Positions 9,751 to 19,765 of a DNA stretch of 64,000 nt are shown piece after piece (the first letter of the stretch is position 1; each line of letters starts with the position of its first letter). The stretch is from Calamus simplicifolius (Eukaryota; Streptophyta; Magnoliopsida; Arecales; Arecaceae), in the NCBI GenBank assembly GCA_900491605.1, contig UESW01004823.1:557576-621575 (forward strand). The letters are read 5' to 3'. The notes under the pieces were generated by a model. It was not told the DNA's origin, did no database searches, and was given only the letters and a program-made list of their open reading frames with translations. A program made the translations under genes and the position numbers.

Positions 9751-10329
9751 TGTTATTCAAGTTGATTTCTTCATGCTTGCAACTAGGAATATATTAGTTC
9801 ATATATAAATATATATATGAATACATATATGTATATTTAAAAAAATATGTGGTGTGTGTAAGGCAGATTATGTCCCAAAAAAAATATCTTAAAATAAAAA
9901 TAAGTCAAGAATCAGGCCTGGAAGGCAGTTTACACCACTGCCCTAAAGAGAACTGTCCCCCTTCTCGTGCAAAGAAAATAGAACCTCAACTCTCCTTCAA
10001 GGTACAACCCAGAAGCCAGATTCCTGCATCCGTTGGTGGCACGATCTCAACGGACGCGATCAGCGATCTTTAATGCAATCTTCAAAGAAAAAAAAATAAA
10101 ATGTTGAATTGTTGTTGTTCCTTTTTTTCCTAAAATTTCAACCTTTGAAACCCTATTTATAATTTTTTTTAATTTAAACAAAACGGTCGGACGTTTTAAT
10201 TTTTAAATGCCAAGCAATTGAATTTTAAAATGGCTGAATGTTCGGTCGTTTGGTTTTCAAACGGCCGAACGTTTGGTTTTTTTTATTAAACGGTCGGCAT
10301 TTGGATTTCCAAACGGCCGAACGTTAACA
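9751..10329 (-). repeat. 3' LTR of copia D copy 1
   Basis: On the plus strand it runs TGTTATTCAAG to CGTTAACA. A minus-strand TATAAATAGGG box is at about 10153-10163. The U3 part (10180-10329) carries several copies of an ACGGCCGAACGTT-type motif. Confidence 0.85.
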
Positions 10330-11099
10330 ATCCCCCATAAAAAAATAAAAAGAAAGGAATAAGTACCAAATAAATTAAATTCAATAAGCAATTTTAAAAC
10401 TTTAAAATTTACTATGCTTAGTACAAGTACCTTCTAGGTTTGAACTTGCATTTAGTATAAAATACACACAGTATGAAGATGAGCTGATCATAATGCGGGT
10501 TAGCGCTATCTAGGCCATGCGCTTGCCTTGATTTTCATAAGAGTTACTAGGGATTCGCCCGGTCCCATAGTCGCGGCCTCACGACTACTCTCACTAAGGT
10601 AAATCCTCCAAGGGTATGTGCAACGGAACCATACCTCGCTGAATTTACAGCCTTTGATCTATTAAGAGCTATATTCAATAAGGTAGATCCTCCAAGGGTA
10701 CATGACCTCACTAAATTTGCAGCCTTGGATCTATTAAGAGCTATGCTCAACCTAACCGTCACAATAAAGCACCACACTATAGGGATGGGATGGAGACAGA
10801 CTCCTAAAGCGGTGCTTCCAGATATCACCTCAAAGATCGTTTCCTTTGAACCTTAACCATGGGGTTGCCATGACGATAGGGGTCCACTATGGTGACTAAT
10901 ATATGGGCTTAAGCCCCATCCCCCTCGATGTCTCAAAACTGCAGCCTTCGAAAGGCCTTTGGTTAAAAGATCTGCCAAATTATGTTTATATCTAACAAAC
11001 TACAGTGATATTGATTCTTTCATTTTATTTCTTATAGATTTATACCTGATTAGGATATGATTATTCATCTTTTTATTTGTTGTTGTTGATTTAACAGAT
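10330..11099 (-). other. 3' non-coding body of copia D copy 1
   Basis: Between RNase H and the 3' LTR. It contains a roughly 85-base imperfect tandem duplication (10600-10745, unit with AGGTAGATCCTCCAAGGGTA and GGATCTATTAAGAGC), also present in copy 2. Open frames here are not credible. Confidence 0.55.
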
Positions 11100-12070
11100 C
11101 AATCAAGCTCTACAATCACAATTTAAACAAATTCAAAAATATTTGGTGAAAGAATATCTATATCATTTATTAAGTCTTTCAGCCATTGTGCTTCGGTGCA
11201 AGTAGTGTCAAGAGCTGTTAGCTCAGACTCTAGAGTACTTCTAGTGATTATAGTTTGTTTACATGAGCCCCAAGATACTACAGCTCCTCCTAATAGGAAG
11301 AGATACCCAGTGGTGGACTTAACATCGAATTTATCTGTTACCCAATTAGCATCACTATACCCCTCAATCACTTCAGGATAACCAAAATACACTAGAGAAT
11401 AATTTATGGTTTCCTTAAGATATCTAAAAATTCTTTCTAGGGCTTTCCAATGTTCTTCAATAGGATTGCTAGTATACCTACTAATCTGCCTACTGCATAA
11501 GCTATGTCTGGACGAGTTCTATTTGAAATATATAATATGGATCCTATTCTTTGAGAATATCCTAATTGATTAATAGGTTCTCCTAAATTTTTAGTTAAAT
11601 GAGAGTTATGATCATAGGGGGTAGAAATAGGATTTAAATCATAATATTCAAACTTTTGAAGCATTTTCTTTATTGAGTATGCCAGACTATTGCTATTCCA
11701 TTATCTACTCTGTTAAGTTTCATTCCTAGAATTACATCGGCTTCTCCTAGGTTTTTCATATCAAACTTATTTGATAAGTAGCTTTTAGTTTCTTGAATTA
11801 ATTTTAATGATGTTCCTAGGAGTAATATATCATCTACATATAAGCACAGTATTATAAAATCAATATCTGTCTTTTATAATATACACATTTGTCATATTCA
11901 TTTATTTTAAAGTTATTTTTCAAAATGATTTCATCAAACTTAATGTGCCACTGTCTAGGAGCTTGTTTTAAACCATAAAGAGATTTGATTAATTTATATA
12001 CTTTATTTTCTTGTCCTTTTACTTCAAATCCTTGAGGTTGATCTATGTAAATTTCTTCTTCCAATTTTCA
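11100..12070 (-). pseudogene. Copia D copy 1 reverse transcriptase end and RNase H
   Basis: Minus-strand fragments in three frames. One is an RT segment (EEIYIDQPQGFEV, LYGLKQAPRQWH, 12064-11852). The catalytic YVDD lies at 11840-11829. Then SNRTRPDIAYAVGRL (about 11540-11490) and RNase H (YSDANWVTDKFDVKSTTGYL, WGSCKQTIITRSTLESEL, 11360-11200). Frameshifts separate the pieces, so it is inactive. Confidence 0.85.
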
Positions 12071-12201
12071 TTTAAAAATGCAGTTTTTACATCCATTTGA
12101 TGAATTATTAATTTATGAATTGAGGCTAAAGCAATTAGAGTTCTCAAGGTTGTTATTCTTGCTACAGGAGCATAAGTATCAAAATAATCTATGTCCTTCT
12201 T

Positions 12202-13507
12202 TTAATTAAATCCCTTTACTACTAACCTAGCTTTATATCTTTCTATTGATCCATCTGGTCTTAATTTTCTTTTAAAAATCCATTTTGTTCCTATAGGTTT
12301 GTTTCTAGGAGGTAAATCAGTTAAAATCCAAGTTTTATTTTCTATGATTGATTTAATTTTACTATCTATAGCTTCCTTCCAATATGATGATTCTGATGAT
12401 GTCATTGCCTCATCGTATGTGGAAGGATCACCTTCTATTAAGAATGTGAAAAAATCTTCACCAAAATCTTTTTCAATTCTTTTTCTTTTGCTTCTTCTTA
12501 ATTCTGGTTCAGTTTCTAGTTCTGGTTCTATGGCTTTAGAGGATGATGTTTCAAATTTCAGGGGTCTAGAGATTTTAGTCTTGAATGGAATTATATCTTC
12601 AAAGAAGGAGGCATCTCTAGCTTCTAAGATTGTATTATCAGATATGCCATTAATTTCTGATTTTATTACTAAAAATCTGTAGGCATTGCTATTTTGGGCA
12701 TAGCCTATAAATACAGCATCTAAGGTTTTGGATCCAAGTTTTCTCTTTTTGGGTTCAGGAATATTAACCTTAGCTAGACACCCCCACACTTTGAGAAAGT
12801 CTAGGTTAGGTGTTCTTCCTTTCCAAAGTTCATAGGGAGTCTTACCACTATCCTTAGTAGGTATTCTATTTAGGATAAAACAAGAAGATAGAAGAGCTTC
12901 CCCCCACAAGTTCTCAGGTAAGCCAGAACTAATGAACATAGAATTTACCATATCCATAAGGGTACGGTTCTTACGCTCAGCTACACCGTTGGACTGTGGA
13001 GAGTAAGGAGCAATCGTTGATGAATTATCCCATGTTCTTGACAGAATTGAGAAAATTCATTCGAGGTATACTCCCATCCTCTATCAGATCTAAGAATTTT
13101 AATTTTCCTTTCTTGTTGATTTTCTACCTCACTCTTATAAATTTTAAATTTATTGAAGGTTTCATTTTTAGATTTAATTAGATAACAGTAACAATATCTA
13201 GAAAAATACCTATTGCCCCACGAGTTGCAGTCTTAGTTAAGTCACAAACATCACTATGTATTAACTCCAAAATTGATGAATTTCTTTTAACTGATTTTAA
13301 TGGCTTTCTTGGTTGTTTAGATTCAGCACATATTTCACATTTAGACATATCTAGATTCGATTTAGGAATTAGTTTTAAATTCATCATGTGTTCGACCTTT
13401 CTTAGGTGCACATGACCCAACCTGGCATGCCACAGATTTTGATTAGACTTATTCACAAGATAGGTTTGATTCTCAGCTTTATTAATAAAAGGATTTATTA
13501 CATTCAA
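12202..13507 (-). pseudogene. Copia D copy 1 integrase and N-terminal reverse transcriptase
   Basis: 13507-13178 encodes the integrase zinc domain (NLWHARLGHVHLRKVEHM ... CEICAESK) and the first catalytic D (LIHSDVCD). 12957-12202 is one 251-codon frame holding the integrase C-terminal part (DMVNSMFISSGLPENLWGEA, GCLAKVNIPEPKKRK, DAVFIGYAQNSNAYRF) and the RT start (SYWKEAIDSKIKSIIENKTW, RYKARLVVKGFN). The central integrase is disrupted at 13000-13170. Confidence 0.85.
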
Positions 13508-13762
13508 TTTAAATAAGCCTTCACTTACGTATCCTTTTTATGAAGGCATTATTCTTAGTTATTACAACTTTATTACAATCAAGAACAATTTTGTATCCTC
13601 TCTGAAAAATAAAATAATTTTGTTACAAAATTGTTTGAATAATTCAAACATTTTTTTTACAACAAGAGAACAAGATATTTTGCTACAAGTGAAAGAAAAT
13701 TAAATATATATTAAATATGCAATGCAAATAAATTATAATTAATTTCCAGTTCTCCTTTAGAT

Positions 13763-14254
13763 TGTTATTGAACTTGATTTCTTCATGCTTGCAACTAGGA
13801 ATATATTAGTTTCATATATAAATATATATATGAATACATATATGTATATTAAAAAAATCTATAGTGTGTGAGGTAGATTATGTCCCAAAAAAAATATCTT
13901 AAAATAAAAATAAGTCAAGAATTAGGCCTGGGAGGCGGTTTACACCACTGCCCTAAAAGAGAACTGGTCCCCCTTATCGTGTGAAGAAAATAGAACCTCA
14001 ACTCTCCTCCAAGGTACAACCCGGAAGCCAGATTCCTACATCCGTTGGCGGCACGATCTTAACGGGCGCGATCAGCGATCTTCAACGCAATCTTCAAAGA
14101 AAAAAATATATATATAGAATTGTTGTTCCTTTTTTTTCCTAAAATTTTCAACCTTTGAAACCCTATTTATAGATTTTTTTAATTTAAACAAAATGGTCGG
14201 ACGTTTTAATTTTTAAATGCCAAGCAATTGAATTTAAAACGGCCGAACGTTACA
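13763..14254 (-). repeat. 5' LTR of copia D copy 1
   Basis: Starts TGTTATTGAACTTG on the plus strand and ends CGTTACA. It is 87 bases shorter than its partner because part of the U3 motif array is missing. The TATA box region is retained near 14165-14175. Confidence 0.8.
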
Positions 14255-14508
14255 AACTCTACTCGACCATCTTCATCCGGGTTCGCTACTCTACTCGACC
14301 AACTTTACTCAGCCATTCGGATCAGCCATCTCCATTTTGATATACTTTACTTAGCCATTTTTGTTTAGCTGCCTCCACTCAACCATTCAGATCGACTATT
14401 TTTAGTCAGCCATTCGGGTCGGCCATCTTCAACCGGCCGCTTTGCGCTGCAACCTCTTGGCTGCAATAGGCTGGGAGTTGGAGTCGGAGAACTAAGGAAT
14501 CGAAAGAC

Positions 14509-14839
14509 ATGAGCGGCATCGGAGAGCTGAATTTCTTCTATAGGGAGGCTCAGTGCCTCGGGTATGTCGCCTGTTTCACATTCAAACTTCTCTAGATGCA
14601 GAAGCAGTACGAACTGATAACTCTGGGGGCGTCAGTCCTCGATCTTGGATGTGCTCCTGGTGCTTGGCTCCAGGTGGCCTGCCAGAGCTTGGGTCCACTG
14701 GAAAAGAGTGGTGGTGGGTATAAATCTGAAGAAGGTGAAGGTTCCTTCTTCTCATTGTGACTCGAGGGTGAGAGCAGTTTGTGCTAACGTGATGAATTTC
14801 CAAGAATCAAATCATGGCAATGTTCCCTAGCTGATGGAG
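14509..14839 (+). pseudogene. Captured 5' part of an FtsJ/RrmJ-type methyltransferase gene, copy in the 3' LTR
   Basis: ATG at 14509 opens MSGIGELNFFYREAQ. The same in-frame TAG at codon 29 (14593-14595) is followed by ATG. Motif I is better kept here (VLDLGCAPGAWLQVACQSLG). A frameshift near 14705-14720 then breaks the frame, and the continuation (KKVKVPSSHCDSRVRAVCAN) is in another one. The region ends TAG-CTG-ATG-GAG as in the 5' copy. Both copies share about 70 bases of upstream sequence (GGCTGGGAGT ... AAGGAATCGAAA) that may be captured leader or LTR. Confidence 0.85.
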
Positions 14840-15717
14840 CTTATGAGATCACACCCGATCAATGATAATGATCAATCTTTCAAAATGCCTTCGACCTTCT
14901 GGGTAGAACCCGAGTCGGTCATTCAGACTACACCCCCAGTCAGCCTTCCAGATATGATCCAATTCGGCCATCCACGCTGTGCCCCCAGCTACCTTCCGTA
15001 GCTTCAAATCGATCTAAGCAACCACTTGGATAGGACTCATTATGGGGCCCATGTGCCTGGCTCCATCACTCCACCACTCATCACTGTCCGCACATCTCTC
15101 CATGATCCAGAATAGGACAACGAACGTACGACATAGAGGACATGCCTAGCAAACGTCATAAGGGCCGCCTATGCCCTGCAGCAGCCCGCAGCGGCCACTC
15201 ATATCTGACGAGATCTAGCATACCAACTTTGGTACGACCAATCATATCTGACGGAATCTGGCCCACCAACTTTGCTGCAGCCATTCACATATGACGGGAC
15301 CTGGCCCATCAACTTTGCTAAGCCATCCACATCTGACGAGACCTGGCATACCAACTCTGACATGCCATGAGGGAACCTAACCCTGTTGTCACTGCTCTTA
15401 CCAAGCATGCTCTGACAGGTAGTTACATATCAAGTTTCACAAACATCCATAAAATAGGTAAGAGGAACCCCTGACCAAGTAAGCCAGAAAAATACATACA
15501 CTCACACAAAGCACTTCCTTCCAAGTCTCTTGAGCTTTCTTTCAAACTCAAAGCTGCTGCACATAGTAATAATTTAAGGGTCGAAAGGTCTCCATCGAAA
15601 TCTTTGATCCTCGAAACTTTTTACAGGCTCTCGATCGAGAGAAGCTTGCTAGAAGATCCCTGCTTTACCAAAGAAGGTAATCGAACATTCGCAGAGAAAG
15701 ATAATTTGGCACCAACA

Positions 15718-16090
15718 CTTAGCTCCCTTCAAGAGTCTCTTCAAGATTTGTAATGACTCATATAAGAGACCTACGCTCTCTTTCAAGGCTTGCGGTATTT
15801 CCATTCAAGCATTCGAAGGCGATATGGTATCTACAGCTCTTTAATATTTTGAACGAACCTCATACCCTAGTCGTAGGCTTAGACATCTTATATCAGAGGC
15901 AGATTAGAATTGGAGCGTGGCATCTAGTATCTTGATTATGGTTGGAGCTGCCATCTCGTTATTTAATCCAAAAAGTAAAATAAAATCTTGGTTATCCAAT
16001 TCAGGGGAAGGTCCTTTTTTTATTGTTGGTACAGGCGAATGATCACACCATTCTAAGGTGAGTCAAACCCGATATATCATAATATAATAT
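15718..16090. other. Spacer between family B copy 1 and the LINE
   Basis: No credible gene. A T8 run at 16015-16022 could be the remains of the LINE poly(A) tail read on the other strand, but it is too short to be sure. Confidence 0.4.
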
Positions 16091-16540
16091 TTAGGAAAAG
16101 ACAATAGGGCAGGGGTCACCTTGCTTCCAGCTCCAAAATCCAATATGGTAGGCCACCCTGGTGGCAATCCAATCAACTGCAGAATTGGCTTTCCGGTAGA
16201 TGTGCCGAATTTGAGCACTATCAGCTTCCTGAAGTATAGATCGGATGTCGCACATCAAGGGGAGGGATGGCAAATGATCGCTGGATTCCTGACGGAGCCA
16301 ACGGATAACAGTAATAGAGCCTCCCTCAATAAAAAGACAACGAGTGCCCAGGCTCCGAATGGCATAGAAAATATCAGCCCATGCCGCATACAACTCAGCA
16401 AGAGGCACCGAGGAGTCAAGAAGGCCAAATCCACTAGCCGCCAACATTGCACCATCCGAACCCCGAATCATAAAAGCCGATCCAACACATCTACCATGAA
16501 CACTCCTATCAAAGTTGATTTTAATAAACCCTAGAGGTGG
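16091..16540 (-). pseudogene. LINE RNase H domain (plant RVT_3 type)
   Basis: An almost clean frame from about 16535: PPPLGFIKINFD (first catalytic D), AFMIRGSDGAMLAASG, LAELYAAWADIFYAI (catalytic E), then LFIEGGSITVIRWL and ANSAVDWIATR near the end, stopping at 16091. The best-preserved part of the LINE. Confidence 0.82.
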
Positions 16541-16859
16541 GGGCTCTCAAGATATGAAGATCATGCATCGGTGCACTACTGAAGCAGTAGGGAAGACCTA
16601 GTGGCCAGGGCTAGCAAAAGCAAGAGAACTCTAATGGAATATATACTCAGTTGATAAGGAGACAACAGCCCTGACAACCCTGAGGGAAGGAGCCATCTCA
16701 TCAGTGAACACTAGCTGATTTCGGGATAACCAAATTTGGTAAGCAGTGTAAGCCCACATAGGTCCAAGCTAATGGTTACCTCTCCCCATATTCTGCCTGA
16801 TCAGACTCAGAAAAGAGATACGCAAGGAAGCAATTCCATACACCCAAGGGCAATCACAC

Positions 16860-17400
16860 ACAATCTGCCATATCTATCTCACTCTAGTGCATGTGAATAT
16901 AGCATGGTCAATCGTCTCCTCCTCGAGACCACATAACGGGCACGTAGGCAGGATACTCATACCTCTCCTAAAGAGTAGGAAACATGTAGGAAGAACATTC
17001 CATGCAAGCTTTCAATAAAAAGCCTCACCCTCGGATGAATGGGAAGATGCCAAATCCATGCCAACTCCATCGATAGCTGCGGTTGTGGCCTGTAAATATT
17101 TTGGAGGTCCCTAATAGAGGCACGAGACAACAAGATCTCCTCCATACCCTGATATCCGCAGTGGGACCCGAAATGAGAGGAATAGAAAGAATACGACGGT
17201 AAGCTCGTCCCCAAAGAAACTGGACACCAAGGAAGAGGACCAAGCAGTGTAATCCTGGGAGATGAGATCACTGACTCTCATTCCAATAGGAATGTCAGTG
17301 CAAACAAAGGTCGGCCATCGAGATAATATAAGGTCTACAATCCATGTATCCTGAACAACATCCACAGAGGCTCCATCTCCAATCATCCATGAGATGTAGT
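16860..17400 (-). pseudogene. LINE zf-RVT region, broken
   Basis: Shows CPLCGLEEETIDHAIFTC (C-x2-C-x8-H-x4-C) near 16945-16890, preceded by WSSSLVSSFFG. This matches the zinc-binding region between RT and RNase H in plant LINEs. Stops such as that in RVR*IW interrupt it. Confidence 0.7.
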
Positions 17401-17499
17401 TCAGAATAGCTAGAGCGTGCCAACATACCTCTTTCCAGAAATAGGAGTGCCCATGAGTAGCCTGAGGAAAAGAGGAAGAATTCTAGTCTCCATACCTGG

Positions 17500-19000
17500 C
17501 ACGCATGAAATAGCTCCACAAATAATGCGGATCAAACAAAAACCGCGTGGCATGCCTAGCAGTCAAAGTCTCCTTCTAACAATGAGAGACTGAATCCCAA
17601 GCCTCCCTCAGTAATCGGCAGACATACAATGTCCCAAGCCAAAAGATGAATACCATGACCATCCTGTATAGAGGCCTAGAGGAAATCCTGAAAATATCTC
17701 TAAATCTTCCTCAAACAAGTCAGAGAGATGGTAGTATTAGATAAGAGATAGAGAGAAAGAGAAGACAACATCAAGCGTAACAGAGTAATCCTCGCCATCA
17801 TAGATAGCCCAATGGCCTGCCACCCATCCAGGCGATCATGGACTCACCGCACAAGGTCACTGAAATCCGATCTCCTTGGCCTTCTCCCCGTAATAGGGAT
17901 CCCAAGATAGGATAGCCGATCAGTCTGAACAGGAATACTCATGATGTGCGAGATGGACCCCCTCAAAGTAGGTGTCGTCTTCGGACTGAAACAAATCATA
18001 GATTTACTCAGATTGACCTTCTGACCAGAAGCCCGACAATAAGAGTGCAGGATGGATGCAAACGTGGTAGCATTACTGATAGTCACCTTGCCCAGAAGAA
18101 TGCAGTCATCAGCAAATAGAAGGTGGAAAAGCGAGGGCCCAAGAGGACCGCAAAATAAGGGGCCAGAAGCGAGCCCAACTGGGCCTGAGAGAGGGTCTGG
18201 GACAGAGCATCAGCAGAGAGAATAAATAGGAATGGGAAGAGAGGACATCTCTGCCTGATGCCGATCTTAAAGTGAAAATAATCAGTCTAACCTCCATTAA
18301 TAGGGAGAGAGAAAGACGGCCGATGAACACACGCCATAATCCAATCTACAAAAACCTCATGAAAGCCAAACTCCTGAAGAGTACAGCACAAAAAGTCCTA
18401 GCTCAATCTATCATAAGCTCGCTCCATATCAACTTCACAGCCATAAGGCACTGACTACCAGAGGCCCTCTGAAGGTCATGCATGAATTCCTGGACTAACA
18501 AAGCATTATCAGTGATACTATGCCCCCTTGAGGAAAGTCCCCTGCTCCAGAGAGATAAGACAAGGGATCATCGAGCTCATTCGGGAAACCAGGAGACGAG
18601 CACAAACCTTATATAAGGTAGTGCAAAGACTGATAGATTGGTAGTGCTGAGGAGTGGAAGCATTAGGGCGTTTAGGCACCATAGTAATAAGAGATTCCAA
18701 TCAGAGGGAATGGTGTTAGACTGAAAGACAAGTTGGATAGCCTGCAAGACATCCTGGCCCACAATATCTCAATACTGTCGAAAGAATAAAGGTGGGTACC
18801 TATCAGGCCCAGGGGCCTTATCAGCTCCTAGATCCCATAGAGCCATCCGAATGTCCTCCGAAGAAATCGTCTGATAAGGATATCATTCTTCGTAGTAGAG
18901 ACCCTGTAGGGGGGCAGAACAGGAAAAATAGGGAATCCATCCCTAGAATGCTCAGTCCATTTCTGAAAGAAATGGAAAAGTAGATCCCTGATCACCTCGA
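17500..19000 (-). pseudogene. LINE reverse transcriptase, broken
   Basis: Fragments include LITMVPKRPNASTPQHYQSI followed by SLCTTLYKVCARLL (18690-18590), the usual 'RPISL' RT region. The catalytic FADD is read at 18116-18105 (LFADDCILLG). After it come SGQKVNLSKSMICFSP and SYLGIPITGRR (18030-17870), typical of the LINE RT thumb side. Frame changes occur roughly every 200-300 bases. Confidence 0.82.
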
Positions 19001-19390
19001 TATTCTCATGATAGTCGCCCTCCTCATCAATTAAACGCTTGATGCGGTTCGCCGCTCGGCATTTTAAAGTGCTGATAAAAGAATCGAGTATTGCAATCCC
19101 CTTTCTTAATCCACTAAATACGGGACCTTACCACCAGAAAGTCTCCTGCTACAACAAGAGAGAATAGTGGATAGCCAACTGGACCTGAGAGTCGAAAGAT
19201 TAGAATCATGAAGGACTCCCTCCTGATCCCTTTGGTTGTAAAGAAGATATAATGGACTTCGTTCGCTCAACCTGCCTCACAATATCCCCCACCTCCCTAC
19301 GATTCCATCGAGAGAGTCTGTGTCTAGCGAGAACCAGATGCCTAGATAATCTATAGATGGCACTCCCTCTAACAGATAATCACCACCCCT

Positions 19391-19765
19391 GAGAAATGAT
19401 AGTTTAACAAAAGAATAAAATGTCTAGAACTTCTCAAATTTTTAAATCTTGCCTTATCATTACTAATTTTTATACCTACCTAATTTTATACCTACCTAAT
19501 TTGCGGATCTACCTACCTAATTTTTATACCTACATGAGAAATGATAGTCCTAGCAGAAGAATAAAATGTCCAGAACTTCTCAAATTTTTAAATCTTACCT
19601 TATCATTGCTAATTTTTATACCTACCTAATTTTGCCGATCTACTTACCTAATTTTTATACCTATATGAGAAATGATAGTCCTAGTAGAAGAATAAAATGT
19701 GCAGAACTTCTCAAATCTTTAAATCTTACCTTATCATTGCTAATTTTTATACCTACCTAATTTTG
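19391..19765 (+). repeat. Tandem repeat, about 2.7 copies of a 131-145 base unit
   Basis: Units start GAGAAATGATAG at 19391, 19536 and 19667. Each contains AGAATAAAATGT, AACTTCTCAAAT and repeated TTTTTATACCTAC. The first unit has an extra TATACCTACCTAA step. Similar ORFs in each unit are repeat artefacts. Confidence 0.85.

Larger units (their letters stand above)
9751..14254 (-). mobile_element. Ty1-copia retrotransposon, family D copy 1 (gag deleted)
   Basis: Flanked by LTRs 9751-10329 and 13763-14254, with a perfect AACTC target duplication at 9746-9750 and 14255-14259. Coding remnants are all on the minus strand, so the right LTR is the 5' one. Compared with family D copy 2, the segment holding gag and protease is deleted: sequence passes directly from the integrase N-terminus (about 13600) to the leader next to the 5' LTR. 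No clear primer site is visible. Confidence 0.88.
2964..15717 (+). mobile_element. Family B LTR retrotransposon copy 1, non-autonomous, with two nested copia insertions
   Basis: The 5' LTR starts near 2964 (AGATGGGGGC against family TGATGGGGCC). The 3' LTR starts at 9600 (TGATGAGGC) after the purine tract GGAATATGGGGGGC and ends ACCAACA at 15717. Copia C is inserted in the 5' LTR and copia D in the 3' LTR, each with its own target duplication. Only about 720 bases of body (8880-9599) remain. They match the 3' part of the complete relative at 58303-63574, and there is no gag or pol. The 3' portion of the 5' LTR and most of the body are deleted. The flanks CCCAG and CTTAG match at only 3 of 5 bases, so the outer target duplication is weak. 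Confidence 0.7.
9600..15717 (+). repeat. 3' LTR of family B copy 1 (split by copia D copy 1)
   Basis: LTR sequence at 9600-9750 and 14260-15717, about 1.6 kb once the insertion and one target copy are removed. In order: start TGATGAGGCAATAAACCCC, CTCGGCC-type array, captured methyltransferase start, then the conserved family B end (ATCACTGTCCGCAC, GCTCTGACA, ACCAACA). The end matches the LTRs at 35033-36332 and 58303-59548. Confidence 0.75.
16091..19385 (-). mobile_element. 5'-truncated L1-like LINE (non-LTR retrotransposon)
   Basis: Minus-strand order from right to left: reverse transcriptase (about 19000-17500), zf-RVT zinc region (about 17300-16890), RNase H (16540-16091). This is the plant L1-type ORF2 order. 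The endonuclease and ORF1 that should lie further right are missing, and the right end runs into a 145-bp tandem repeat. Many frameshifts and stops. Confidence 0.8.

Noticed and set aside
12299..12682. 127-codon plus-strand frame (also 48227-48610)
   Set aside because: Antisense shadow of the copia D integrase/RT segment. Present in both copies only because the elements are related.
2959..15722. Outer target duplication of family B copy 1 (CCCAG / CTTAG)
   Set aside because: Only 3 of 5 bases agree. Not used as proof of the element's ends.
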